Positions 1 to 7,525 of a DNA stretch of 16,051 nucleotides are shown here, in pieces. The notes beneath the pieces are model-generated. The model was not told where the DNA came from. It saw nothing but the letters and a program-made list of their open reading frames with translations, and did not search any database. Source of the stretch: DATLWR01 sp035576205 (lineage in GTDB: Bacteria > Pseudomonadota > Zetaproteobacteria > Mariprofundales > Mariprofundaceae); assembly GCA_035576205.1 (NCBI GenBank), contig DATLWR010000035.1:1-16051 (forward strand). The letters are read 5' to 3'. Positions within the stretch are counted from its first letter, which is position 1, and each line of letters begins with the position of its first letter. The position numbers and the translations under genes are program-made.

Positions 1-587
1 TGTTCATCATGTTCGCATCGCCCCTGATCGAGATGATCCCGATCGCTGCCCTGGTCGGACTGATGTTCATGGTCGTACTCGGCACTTTCGAGTGGGGCAG
101 CTTCCGGCTGCTGAAACGCATCCCGCCCGAAGACTCCTTTGTCGGCATTCTGGTCGCGGTAGTCACCGTCTTCACGGATCTCGCCATCGCCGTACTCGTC
201 GGCGTCATCGCCACCGCCCTCGTTTTCGCCTGGAAACAGGCCCGCCATATCCATGCCGGAATCGCGACGGACCTCACCGGCGCCAAGATCTACACCATCC
301 ATGGGCCGTTGTTCTTCGCCTCGGTCTATCGCTTCCATAACCTGTTCGATCCGGCCGGTGATCCCGAGGAGGTGATCGTCGATTTCGCCCATTCGCGTGT
401 CGCCGACCACTCCGCCATCGAAGCGATCGACACGCTGGCCGAACGTTACGGCAAGGAGGGCAAACGGCTGCATCTGCGCCATCTCTCCGCCGAGTGCCGG
501 CAACTGTTGCATCGGGCCGGCGATCTGGTCGAAGTGAATATTTCGGAGGATCCGCACTACCACGTCGCCGACGACAGGCTGGCCTAG
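1..587 (+). CDS. SulP-family anion transporter, C-terminal part with STAS domain (5' partial)
   Basis: This is the 3' end of a secondary transporter of the SulP/SLC26 family, which moves inorganic anions such as sulfate or bicarbonate across the inner membrane. The gene enters from the left edge (first full codon at 3). The ATG at 9 is an internal methionine inside a membrane segment, not the true start. Numbering from that Met, hydrophobic helices lie at about 5-26 and 43-75, followed by a soluble STAS domain at about 85-185. The STAS region carries the usual beta strand EEVIVDF, then the D-H-S-A-I-E-A-I helix start (D133, S135) and the ending ISEDPHYHVA, common in bacterial SulP proteins. 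The substrate cannot be told from this fragment. It converges with the kinase gene on the opposite strand, 35 bp away. Confidence 0.88.
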   Translation, partial: FIMFASPLIEMIPIAALVGLMFMVVLGTFEWGSFRLLKRIPPEDSFVGILVAVVTVFTDLAIAVLVGVIATALVFAWKQARHIHAGIATDLTGAKIYTIHGPLFFASVYRFHNLFDPAGDPEEVIVDFAHSRVADHSAIEAIDTLAERYGKEGKRLHLRHLSAECRQLLHRAGDLVEVNISEDPHYHVADDRLA

Positions 588-615
588 GCTGCCAGGTCGG
601 AAGCCAGAGTGGTGT

Positions 616-639
616 GGCCGGACTAGCCGGCCGCCTTTT
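616..639 (+). terminator. Possible weak terminator hairpin between convergent genes
   Basis: GGCCGG (616-621) and CCGGCC (627-632) form a 6-bp GC stem with a five-base loop, followed on the + strand by GCC and then TTTT (636-639). It lies just after the SulP stop and overlaps the last codons of the convergent kinase gene. The stem is short and the T run is not directly adjacent, so termination of the + strand transcript is only plausible. There is no T run on the - strand side. Confidence 0.3.
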
Positions 640-2737
640 CCGAGACGTTCTCCTCCAGAAGCTGTTTCAGCTTCTGCAGGCTGAACGGCTTTTGCATGAA
701 ACCCGCCAGTTCCATATCCTGGAAACGCCCCATCGCCTCGTTCTCGCTGTAGCCGGAGACCAGCACGACCTTCAAATCCGGCAAGGTCTCTCGTAACTGC
801 CGCAGGCACTCCTCACCACCCATTTCCGGCATCGTCAGATCGAGCAGTACCAGCCGGATATCGCCATGTTTCTCCCGCAATACCTCCAGCGCCTCCCTGC
901 CGTTGCCGGCCGTCAGCACGCGTACCCCCAGCGTCTCCAGCATCCTGCCGACGGTATTGCGCACGCCCGGCTCATCATCGACCAGCAGTACGGTCCCTGT
1001 CGCCGGTTGCGCGACCGGCTCCTTGCCGGCCATCGCGACGGGAGCAGCCGCCTCCACTTCGCCGGCGGCCGGCAGCATGATCCGCACATGAGTGCCGACT
1101 CCCGGTTCGGATTTCACCCCGATCACGCCGTGATGCGCCTGCACGATACCCAGCACCGCGCTCATACCGAGGCCGCGACCGGTGAACTTGGTGGAGAAAA
1201 ACGGCTCGAACAGTCGCGCCATCGTTGAAGCATCCATACCGCAGCCGTCATCACCGACCTCCAGGAAAACGTACCTTCCCGGCTCGGCCATGCCGTAGCC
1301 GTGCATGCCCTTCAGCTCCTCGGCACCGACTTCGGCAATGCCGGTGCGCAACGTGATCGTGCCGGCCTGATCGCCGATGGCCTCGCGGGCATTGGCAATC
1401 AGCCCCATGATAACCTGGTGGATCTGCGATTCGTCCGCCCGCACGGTCGGCAGCGGCCCGGAGGATTCGAACCGGTAACGGATATCGCCTGTTGTGAAGT
1501 GCGGAGCCAGCTGCTCGCCGGCCCCCCTGGCAGATTCGGCAAGGTCGATCTCCGACACCGCCAGGAGTCCCTTGCCGGCATAGGCCAGCATCTGCTGGCA
1601 CAGCCCCGATGCCTCCTCGCTGGCGCGGATGATGTTGTCGAGCATCCCCGTCACATCGGTATTGGCGGGCGACTCGAACTGCGCCAGGGTGGCGTTGCCC
1701 ATGACGATCGTCAGCAGGTTGTTGAAATCGTGGGCGATACCGCCGGCCATGACGCCGAGGCTTTCCAGTTTCTGGACATGCTGGATGCGCTTTTCCATGT
1801 CCCGTTCCTTCTGTTCGGCGTGCACCTGCTCGGAAACATCCACGGCGAACACGACCACCTCCGAGGCGGTCGCATCCGTGCAGACGTGGATCAGGTCGAC
1901 GATCCGCTCCTCGCGGTCGGCACGCGGGAACACTGCCCGCTGCAGCAGCGGCCTGCCGGGCGATGCCAGCGCCGATTCATCGTAGCGTTTGCAAGCGGTT
2001 GCCGCATCGCGGGGAAAGCGGTCATAGAACATGCCGTCGGCACCGCACTCCTCGATGCCGGCCTCGAGGCACCACTGGCGGGCGGCATGGTTGACGAACA
2101 GCGGCTTGCCGGCGCGCAGCATCCAGACCGCAATCGGCGAGTAATCGAGGATGACCTGCAGATGGTAACGGGTGGCGCGGTGCCAGCGGATCTCCTGTTG
2201 CAGCTCCCGGTTGGCTGCGTCCAGCAGCGCTTCACGATGATCCAGCCGCTGCCTGGAAAGGAAGGAGAGCCAGGCGGCGATGATCAGGATGACGATCGAC
2301 AGATAGATGTGCTCCACGGAGTAGTGCAGCGACAGCATCCGCATCTTGTCCAGCGCGATACAACCGGCCAGGACAACGAACATCGCGATGCTCCAGCCCA
2401 GCGCCCGCCGCGAATCGAGCAGGAAAAAGGCCAGCATCGGGTAGAGGAAGAGCCAGTAGATGCCGGTGTCATGGACCCCGCCCACGACGAAAGCCGTCAC
2501 CAACACGACCAGCAGCGTCAGCAACAGGCCGTGTGCAACCAGTGTCGGCGAACGGCCGGCCTTCAGCTGCCAGAGCAGCAGGCTGATCACCAGGACGGAG
2601 GCCACCTCGATAATCGCCAGCGACTGGAATCCGATGACCTGGTTAAAAACGGCAAAAATCGCCAGCAGCGTGGCGCAAACGGAGAGAATCCGGCTCAGTG
2701 CTGCCGACAGTTTCTCCTCCATCAACTCCAATTGCAT
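623..2737 (-). CDS. Membrane-bound PAS hybrid sensor histidine kinase with C-terminal receiver
   Basis: A 704-aa two-component sensor of unknown signal. The N-terminal 161 residues hold about six hydrophobic helices (near 15-34, 40-57, 66-86, 93-107, 113-128, 143-161), then a short coiled segment and a PAS-like region (about 190-305). The kinase core has the H box GGIAHDFNN (phospho-His H336), N box N449, G1 box DDGCG (496-500), an F box FEPFFSTK and a G2 box GRGLG (520-524). The receiver starts near 582, with acidic pair D587/D588, phospho-acceptor D633 and K683, so phosphate probably passes from H336 to D633. There is no DNA-binding output domain and no separate response regulator in the window. 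I chose the start at 2737 because GGGGAGGAG sits 3 bases upstream; a longer frame to 2818 would overlap lpoA and lacks this support. It lies 55 bp after lpoA on the same strand. Confidence 0.9.
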   Translation of the reverse strand: MQLELMEEKLSAALSRILSVCATLLAIFAVFNQVIGFQSLAIIEVASVLVISLLLWQLKAGRSPTLVAHGLLLTLLVVLVTAFVVGGVHDTGIYWLFLYPMLAFFLLDSRRALGWSIAMFVVLAGCIALDKMRMLSLHYSVEHIYLSIVILIIAAWLSFLSRQRLDHREALLDAANRELQQEIRWHRATRYHLQVILDYSPIAVWMLRAGKPLFVNHAARQWCLEAGIEECGADGMFYDRFPRDAATACKRYDESALASPGRPLLQRAVFPRADREERIVDLIHVCTDATASEVVVFAVDVSEQVHAEQKERDMEKRIQHVQKLESLGVMAGGIAHDFNNLLTIVMGNATLAQFESPANTDVTGMLDNIIRASEEASGLCQQMLAYAGKGLLAVSEIDLAESARGAGEQLAPHFTTGDIRYRFESSGPLPTVRADESQIHQVIMGLIANAREAIGDQAGTITLRTGIAEVGAEELKGMHGYGMAEPGRYVFLEVGDDGCGMDASTMARLFEPFFSTKFTGRGLGMSAVLGIVQAHHGVIGVKSEPGVGTHVRIMLPAAGEVEAAAPVAMAGKEPVAQPATGTVLLVDDEPGVRNTVGRMLETLGVRVLTAGNGREALEVLREKHGDIRLVLLDLTMPEMGGEECLRQLRETLPDLKVVLVSGYSENEAMGRFQDMELAGFMQKPFSLQKLKQLLEENVSEKAAG

Positions 2738-2745
2738 CTGCTCCT

Positions 2746-2754
2746 CCCCGGTTC
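2746..2754 (-). promoter_or_regulatory. Candidate strong Shine-Dalgarno region of the hybrid kinase gene
   Basis: Read on the - strand, the sequence before the ATG at 2737 is CGGGGAGGAGCAG, an excellent ribosome binding site. It fixes the start at 2737 rather than at the upstream in-frame ATG (2818), which lies within the end of lpoA. The coordinates are approximate to a few bases. Confidence 0.6.
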
Positions 2755-2792
2755 CCGCCGACACATCACATTGCCAGCGGACTGAAAAGCCC

Positions 2793-4694
2793 TCAGCCGG
2801 CCGGCACCTCCTGGCCATGCCGGATCATGAAGATATCGAGTTTCTTCTGGCCGACACCCGAGGCGTCGAACGTCACCTGCCCGGTCAGCGACGGGAAGCC
2901 GACAGGATCCTGAAGTCCGCGGGCGATCTCGCGCCCGTGCATACCCAGGCGCGCGGTCACCATCGTGGCGATCAGCATCGTGTCGTTGGCGAGCAACGCC
3001 AGCTCGCTCGGCTGTTCGTCGCCCCAGGCTTCACGGTACATCAGGCGCAACCGGCTCATGCGCGACGAATCGGCGCCCGCCTCATCCACCGATACGTAAC
3101 GGGCGGTGGAGAGGTAACGGCCGCGATCATCGAGCAGGTGTCCGTCATTCCAGCGGCTGCTGCCGTACATCGGCAGCCCCGTGATATCGGCATAGACCAG
3201 CTGCCCGGCCAGCAGGGCCACATCCTTGCCGCGCAGGGCGAGATAGATCGCATCGAAATTGGTTGGCATGCGAATCTCCATATCCGTCTCCGGGGAGAAC
3301 AGCGCCAGATCCTCGTCGAGTTCGGCCAGGAGCTCCTCGTCATCGGTTTCGGCCCGCATCTGTCTGAGCAGTGGCCGGTCATCGACGGTGTCGGCCGGCA
3401 GTTGCAGGCGGTAGGAGACCTCGCCGCCCAGCTGTTCGAAAGCGGTGGTGAACATATCCCCTTCCAGCTTGGCATCGGGACGGTCCTGGTTGATCACCAC
3501 CATACGCGATGCCCCCTGCTGGCGGGCATAGTTGGCCACGAACTGCACCTGCGCCAGCGGCGACAGGGTATGCACGAACAGCGACGGCGACGCCTGCGCC
3601 AGATTCACCTGGCTGGTCATGCTGATCACCGGCACCTCCGGCTTAAGATACGGCACCAGAGCCTGCGTGGTTTCGGCCAGGAGAGGGCCGACCACGATGG
3701 CGACATGGGCATCCAGCATTTGCTGGTATGCCGCAATGGCCTTGGCCGGATCGCCGGCCGTATCCTCGATGAGCAGCGACACGCGGCCGCCGGACTCCAG
3801 CGAGGCGAGCGCCAGCCGGATACCGCGCAGGGCCTGTTCGCCAAACCGGGCATATGTGCCGGAAAGCGGCAGCATCACGCCGACGGTGGTCACCTGTATC
3901 TCGCCGCTCGCCCAGGCCTGCAGCTGTCCCAGATCGGGACTGCCGGGGAAATAGGTGCGCATCAGCACGAAAATCTGCTCGACCTCGGCGGTATTGCCGG
4001 TCATCAACCGGATGCGCGCGGCATTCGTGTCCAGACCGATCAGCAGATCGGCAGAAAGGGTCCGGTCAGCATTCAGATGCGCCAGCGTGTCGACCGACGC
4101 CCGGCGGGCGGCGGCGCGCAGCCAGCCGTCCCGGCCGCCCGTATCGATATCGGCAGCCGCCAGCAGCCAGCGCACCGCATCCTCCTCGGGCACCTGCAGG
4201 GCCACCGAAGGGCCGAGGCTGAGCACATCGTCGGCCAGTTCGCGCGTCAGGCGCGGATGCCGAAGCACCCGGCCGAGGGCGGCCAGCGTTTCCGGGTATT
4301 GTTGCTGATCGAGCAGATACTTCGCCTGCCAGAATATGGCGTACGGGGCCAGTGCGTGCATCGGCATGGCGGTAATGGCCGCCTCGGCCGCCTCGTAGCC
4401 GCCTGGCAGCTGCAGCTCGAGCATCAGCTGGGCCTTGCGGAACACGGCCTCCTCGTTGATCGGCGCCGGAGCCTCCGTGGCCAGGCGGTCCAGTTCGGCC
4501 AGCACGGCGTTGACGTCGCCGCCGCTGCGGGCCTGCTGCATCAGGGTCTGGATCTGTGCCGCGCTCTCGGGTGGCGGCGCCAGCCGCTGCAGCCCCTGCG
4601 GCGCCACTTCAACCGGCGGCTTCTTCGGACAGCCGGTGAGAAACACCGAAGCCGCGATAAGGAGTATTGTCCCAAATTTCAAAGGTATCGGCAT
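2793..4694 (-). CDS. lpoA: LpoA-like penicillin-binding protein activator lipoprotein (YraM/LppC family)
   Basis: A 633-aa outer-membrane lipoprotein. In E. coli, LpoA (678 aa) reaches through the periplasm to stimulate PBP1A. Here a signal peptide ends in the lipobox L19-T-G-C22. The +2 residue is Pro, not Asp, which fits sorting to the outer membrane. Residues about 40-265 are helical and Ala/Leu-rich, matching the TPR-like N domain. From about 271 (VGVMLPLSG) to the end runs the periplasmic-binding-protein-like domain, with VVGPLLA, PVISMTS and VVINQD landmarks. An acidic stretch (about 448-471) sits inside that domain. I chose the start at 4694 because it gives a clean lipoprotein signal; the longer frame to 4814 would run into rsmI. 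Divergent pairing with rsmI-yraN is the conserved arrangement of E. coli yraM/yraL. PBP1A activation is inferred from family and synteny. Confidence 0.88.
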   Translation of the reverse strand: MPIPLKFGTILLIAASVFLTGCPKKPPVEVAPQGLQRLAPPPESAAQIQTLMQQARSGGDVNAVLAELDRLATEAPAPINEEAVFRKAQLMLELQLPGGYEAAEAAITAMPMHALAPYAIFWQAKYLLDQQQYPETLAALGRVLRHPRLTRELADDVLSLGPSVALQVPEEDAVRWLLAAADIDTGGRDGWLRAAARRASVDTLAHLNADRTLSADLLIGLDTNAARIRLMTGNTAEVEQIFVLMRTYFPGSPDLGQLQAWASGEIQVTTVGVMLPLSGTYARFGEQALRGIRLALASLESGGRVSLLIEDTAGDPAKAIAAYQQMLDAHVAIVVGPLLAETTQALVPYLKPEVPVISMTSQVNLAQASPSLFVHTLSPLAQVQFVANYARQQGASRMVVINQDRPDAKLEGDMFTTAFEQLGGEVSYRLQLPADTVDDRPLLRQMRAETDDEELLAELDEDLALFSPETDMEIRMPTNFDAIYLALRGKDVALLAGQLVYADITGLPMYGSSRWNDGHLLDDRGRYLSTARYVSVDEAGADSSRMSRLRLMYREAWGDEQPSELALLANDTMLIATMVTARLGMHGREIARGLQDPVGFPSLTGQVTFDASGVGQKKLDIFMIRHGQEVPAG

Positions 4695-4731
4695 TGCAGA
4701 GCCCTTCCCGGAAAGATAACGTAGCCGTAAC

Positions 4732-5589
4732 ATGGAATCGCAGCCTAATCCCCCTACCGCATCCGGCCAACTGTTCATCGTCGCCACCCCGATCGGCAAC
4801 CTGGGCGACATCACCTACCGGGCCGTGGAGGTACTCAAGAGCGTGGCTGTCATCGGCGCCGAGGATACCCGCACCAGCCGCACGCTGCTCGCCCATTACG
4901 GCATTGCCACCCCGATGCTTGCCGTGCACGAGCACAACGAGGCGAAGATGGCCACCGGGCTGCTGGAGCGTCTCCGGCGCGGCGAGGATATCGCCCTGAT
5001 CTCCGATGCCGGCACGCCGCTGATCTCCGATCCGGGCTACCGGCTGGTACGCGAACTGCGAGCCGCCGGCATCCGCATCACGCCGATCCCGGGGCCCAGC
5101 AGCATCCTCGCTGCACTCTGCAGTGCCGGACTGCCGACCGACGCCTTCACCTATCTCGGCTTTATCCCCCGCTCGGGCAAGGCGCGCAAGGCCATGCTGC
5201 AGGAGATCGCCGCCTCCAAATACACGACGGTGCTGCTGGAATCGCCGAACCGGCTATCGGCGACGCTCACGGATCTCGCCGCCACGGCGGGTAGCGAGCG
5301 CGAAGCCTGCGTGGCACGCGAACTGACCAAGCATTTCGAAACCATCATCACAGCGAGCCTTTCGGAACTCGCCGACCATTTCGAGGCAACGCCTGCGCGC
5401 GGCGAATGCGTCGTACTGGTCGGGCCGAAGCAGGCAGAGAGCGAACCGGCGACGGATGCAGAGATCGCGGCACGGCTGCAGGAACCCGATGTCGCCTCGC
5501 TGCCGCCGTCGGCCCGTGCCAAGGCGGTGGCCGAGTCGCTGGGCATCCAGAAATCCCGCGTCTACAAACTACTGCTGGAACAGGCGTGA
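4732..5589 (+). CDS. rsmI: 16S rRNA 2'-O-ribose C1402 methyltransferase
   Basis: RsmI methylates the ribose of C1402 in the 16S rRNA decoding centre, using S-adenosylmethionine. The 285-aa length is normal for the family. Landmarks of this tetrapyrrole-methylase fold protein are VATPIGNLGD (17-26), IGAEDTRTSR (41-50), SDAGTPLISDPGYRLV (91-106) and PGPSS (120-124). The C-terminal tail (about 255-285) looks like the small helical domain SxxxAKAVAESLGIQKSRVYKLLL. The ATG at 4732 lies 37 bp from the divergent lpoA start; the upstream GGAAAG is rather far away, so the ribosome binding site is weak. The stop overlaps the GTG start of yraN by 4 bp. It is the first gene of the long + strand run. Confidence 0.96.
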   Translation: MESQPNPPTASGQLFIVATPIGNLGDITYRAVEVLKSVAVIGAEDTRTSRTLLAHYGIATPMLAVHEHNEAKMATGLLERLRRGEDIALISDAGTPLISDPGYRLVRELRAAGIRITPIPGPSSILAALCSAGLPTDAFTYLGFIPRSGKARKAMLQEIAASKYTTVLLESPNRLSATLTDLAATAGSEREACVARELTKHFETIITASLSELADHFEATPARGECVVLVGPKQAESEPATDAEIAARLQEPDVASLPPSARAKAVAESLGIQKSRVYKLLLEQA

Positions 5590-5948
5590 GCACCGAGCTC
5601 GGCAGGCAGGGCGAAACGAACGCCGCCCGCCATCTCGAACGCTGCGGCTTCGAAATCCTCGCCCGCAACGTCAGGCTCGGCCGCGGCGAACTGGACCTGG
5701 TGGCGCGCAAGGGCGAACTTCTGCTGTTCGTCGAGGTCAAGGCGCATCGCCGGTACGACTCCGGCCTGCTCGCCGTCACCCCCGACAAATGCAGCCGCCT
5801 GCAATCGGCCGCCGAGGGGTGGCTCGCCCGCCACCCGGAGCATGCGGCGTTGCAATGCCGTTTTGATTTAATCATCCTAACGCCGGGAAGCGGTTTGTTG
5901 CCGTGGAAACGGACCCGCATCGACCATATAGAAGACATCATCAGATGA
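5586..5948 (+). CDS. yraN: YraN/UPF0102 family nuclease-fold protein
   Basis: A 120-aa member of the UPF0102 (YraN) family, found next to rsmI in many proteobacteria; its cellular role is not settled. The N-terminal pattern LGRQGETNAARHLERCGF is typical. The core GELDLVARKGELLLFVEVK holds the residues expected of a PD-(D/E)XK nuclease-like fold: E35, D37 and E50-V-K52. I chose the GTG at 5586 because it overlaps the rsmI stop as GTGA, a common coupling arrangement, and because no conserved sequence lies upstream of it; the open frame itself extends further upstream inside rsmI in another reading frame. The end of the gene lies in a 16-bp tandem repeat described separately. Nuclease activity is a family-level inference. 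Confidence 0.9.
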   Translation: MSTELGRQGETNAARHLERCGFEILARNVRLGRGELDLVARKGELLLFVEVKAHRRYDSGLLAVTPDKCSRLQSAAEGWLARHPEHAALQCRFDLIILTPGSGLLPWKRTRIDHIEDIIR

Positions 5949-5981
5949 AGACGTCATCAGATGACGAGGACATGATCAGGT
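5931..5981 (+). repeat. 16-bp tandem repeat, two near-perfect copies plus one degenerate copy
   Basis: Copy 1 is GAAGACATCATCAGAT (5931-5946), copy 2 is GAAGACGTCATCAGAT (5947-5962, one mismatch), and copy 3 is GAGGACATGATCAGGT (5966-5981, three mismatches to copy 1) after a 3-base insert. The array covers the last codons and stop of yraN and most of the gap before gmhA. The changed end of copy 3 reads AGGTGAG with the following bases, and is the best ribosome binding site for gmhA. Confidence 0.85.
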
Positions 5982-5990
5982 GAGACACGC

Positions 5991-6575
5991 ATGCAGACGA
6001 TGATTCGCGAAGCACTCGAAGACGGCATCCGCCTGCGCCAGCAGTGTCTGGATACGCTGGCCGAGCCGCTGCTGGCCGCCGCTGCCTGCATGACCGACTC
6101 GCTCTCGGACGGTGGCAAGATCCTCGCCTGCGGCAACGGCGGCTCGGCCGCCGATGCGCAGCACTTCGCCGGCGAGCTGGTCAACCGCTTCGAAATGAAC
6201 CGGCCGGGACTCGCCGGCATCGCGCTGACCCATGATGCCTCGGTGATCACCAGCATCGCCAACGACTTCTCGTTCGACGACGTCTACGCCCGCCAGGTCG
6301 AGGCCCTGGGCCGACCCGGCGACGTGCTGCTGGCAATCTCCACCAGCGGCGGCTCGCGCAACATCATCAACGCGGCGAAAGCTGCCAAGGCATGCGGCAT
6401 GCGCGTCGTCGCGCTGACCGGCCGCGACGGCGGCGAGCTCGGCAAGCTTGACGGCATCGACGTACACCTGAACATAGCCCATGCGTCGACCCCGCGCGTC
6501 CAGGAGATGCACATCACCTGCCTGCATCTGCTGTGCAGCCTGATCGACCGCACCATGTTCGGAGGCCGCGCATGA
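5991..6575 (+). CDS. gmhA: SIS-domain phosphoheptose isomerase (GmhA-like; positional equivalent of DiaA)
   Basis: A 194-aa single SIS-domain protein. GmhA converts sedoheptulose 7-phosphate to D-glycero-D-manno-heptose 7-phosphate, the first step toward LPS core heptose. The sugar-phosphate loop is CGNGGSAADAQHF (47-59) and the second phosphate motif is STSGGS (117-122). Four residues align by eye with the E. coli GmhA active site: H58, E62, Q171 and H179 (E. coli H61, E65, Q172, H180). The paralogue DiaA, which binds DnaA, has Asn at the last position as I recall it. The position in the rsmI-yraN-x-dolP block is that of diaA, so the role is not certain, but the residues and the nearby rfaE2 gene favour the isomerase. 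The ribosome binding site AGGTGAG is about 6 bases from the ATG. The stop overlaps the next gene as ATGA. Confidence 0.82.
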   Translation: MQTMIREALEDGIRLRQQCLDTLAEPLLAAAACMTDSLSDGGKILACGNGGSAADAQHFAGELVNRFEMNRPGLAGIALTHDASVITSIANDFSFDDVYARQVEALGRPGDVLLAISTSGGSRNIINAAKAAKACGMRVVALTGRDGGELGKLDGIDVHLNIAHASTPRVQEMHITCLHLLCSLIDRTMFGGRA

Positions 6576-7525
6576 GCATCAAACCGCTGTCGTTCAGTTC
6601 GCTGCGCACCGTGCCGCTGGCCAAACGCAAGGTGGACAGCGACGGCCACGATTTCGGCGCCCCCTACCAGGCCGGCAGCAGCTTCGCCGATTTCCTCTGC
6701 AGCCTGCCGAACCTCGGTGCCGGCAGCGACCTGTTCCTGCTGCGCGACGCCATCGTCACCGCGCGCCGCCACAAGCACGAGGTCATCCTCGCCTGTGGCA
6801 GCCATGTCTTTGCCTCAGGCCTGAGCCCGCTGCTTTCCCGACTGATCGAGAAACGGGTCGTCACGGGGCTGGCCCTGACCGGCGCAGCGCTGCTGCAGGA
6901 TGTTGAAATCGCGCTCGCAGGCCGCACCGTGGCGGCGCAGGAGCGCGAACTGGCCGACGGTCGTTTCTGCATGACCGAGGAGACCGGCAAGCTGATCAAC
7001 GAAGCGATCGATCTGGGTGCCAGCGAGAACTGGGGTATCGGCCAGAGTGTCGGCAAGCACCTGATGGATGCCGAACTGGAGCATCTGGACCATTCCGTCG
7101 TCGCCACCGCCTTCCGCTACGGCGTGCCCGTCACCGTGCATCCGGCCATCGGCGCCGATGCCTTCAACCTGCACCCGGCCGCGCACGGCGAGTCGATCGG
7201 CGCCGCCGGCATGACCGACCTGCGCCTGTTGGCCGGCATGATGGCGGAGGCGAATCACGGTGTAGTGATCAATATCGCCTCCAGCGTCGTCATGCCGCAG
7301 GTACTGCTGCAGGCCGTGGATGCGGCGCGCAATCTTGGCAAGAAGGTGGAGAGCCTGACCTCGGCCGTCATCGATGCGGCAGCCAGCAGCTTTGCGGTCA
7401 ATAATGTCGTCACGCGGCTGTCGCAACCCGGTGGCCGTGGCATCTGGATCCAGGGAGCGGATGAAATCATCGTGCCACTGCTGTTCGCCGCGGTGATGGA
7501 AGTCCTGGGCAAGGACAGTGACTGA
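6572..7525 (+). CDS. Deoxyhypusine-synthase-like protein of unknown function
   Basis: A 317-aa protein I can place only loosely. The layout resembles the deoxyhypusine synthase (DHS) fold: HVFASGLSPLLSRLIEKRVVTGLALTGAALLQDVEIAL (78-115) parallels the DHS segment that ends in TAGGVEEDxIKCL; the YGVPVTVHPAIG region (183-194) parallels HIPVFSPALTDG; and VVINIASSVVMPQVLL (231-246) parallels the strand and loop before GGGxxKHH. The catalytic Lys of true DHS is absent: the matching loop has V-M-P. Bacteria also generally lack the substrate eIF5A, so true DHS activity is unlikely. The start at 6572 overlaps the gmhA stop as ATGA. Lying between gmhA and dolP suggests an envelope or sugar-nucleotide link, but no function should be assigned. 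An NAD-binding role is possible by analogy only. Confidence 0.7.
   Translation: MSIKPLSFSSLRTVPLAKRKVDSDGHDFGAPYQAGSSFADFLCSLPNLGAGSDLFLLRDAIVTARRHKHEVILACGSHVFASGLSPLLSRLIEKRVVTGLALTGAALLQDVEIALAGRTVAAQERELADGRFCMTEETGKLINEAIDLGASENWGIGQSVGKHLMDAELEHLDHSVVATAFRYGVPVTVHPAIGADAFNLHPAAHGESIGAAGMTDLRLLAGMMAEANHGVVINIASSVVMPQVLLQAVDAARNLGKKVESLTSAVIDAAASSFAVNNVVTRLSQPGGRGIWIQGADEIIVPLLFAAVMEVLGKDSD

Noticed and set aside
9..587. The ATG at 9 as the true start of a 192-aa protein.
   Set aside because: The reading frame is open to the window edge and the protein begins within a SulP membrane segment, so this is the tail of a longer gene.
1301..2785. A 494-codon + strand open frame opposite the hybrid kinase.
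   Set aside because: The kinase frame has all histidine kinase boxes; the opposite frame is Gln/His/Asp-rich with no domain pattern.
2460..4724. A 754-codon + strand open frame opposite lpoA.
   Set aside because: It is low in family-like motifs and rich in His, Arg, Gln and Gly, while the - strand frame is a clear LpoA-type lipoprotein.
4695..4731. Divergent promoters in the lpoA-rsmI gap.
   Set aside because: I found no convincing -35/-10 pair on either strand in the 37-bp gap or right beside it; promoters must lie partly inside the coding ends but cannot be placed by eye.
4694..4814. An N-terminal extension of lpoA to 4814.
   Set aside because: It would place about 40 residues before the lipoprotein signal peptide and overlap the start of the divergent rsmI gene.
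6572..7525. Calling the 317-aa protein a true deoxyhypusine synthase.
   Set aside because: The essential lysine loop is not conserved and bacteria generally have no eIF5A substrate; only the fold-level resemblance is kept.
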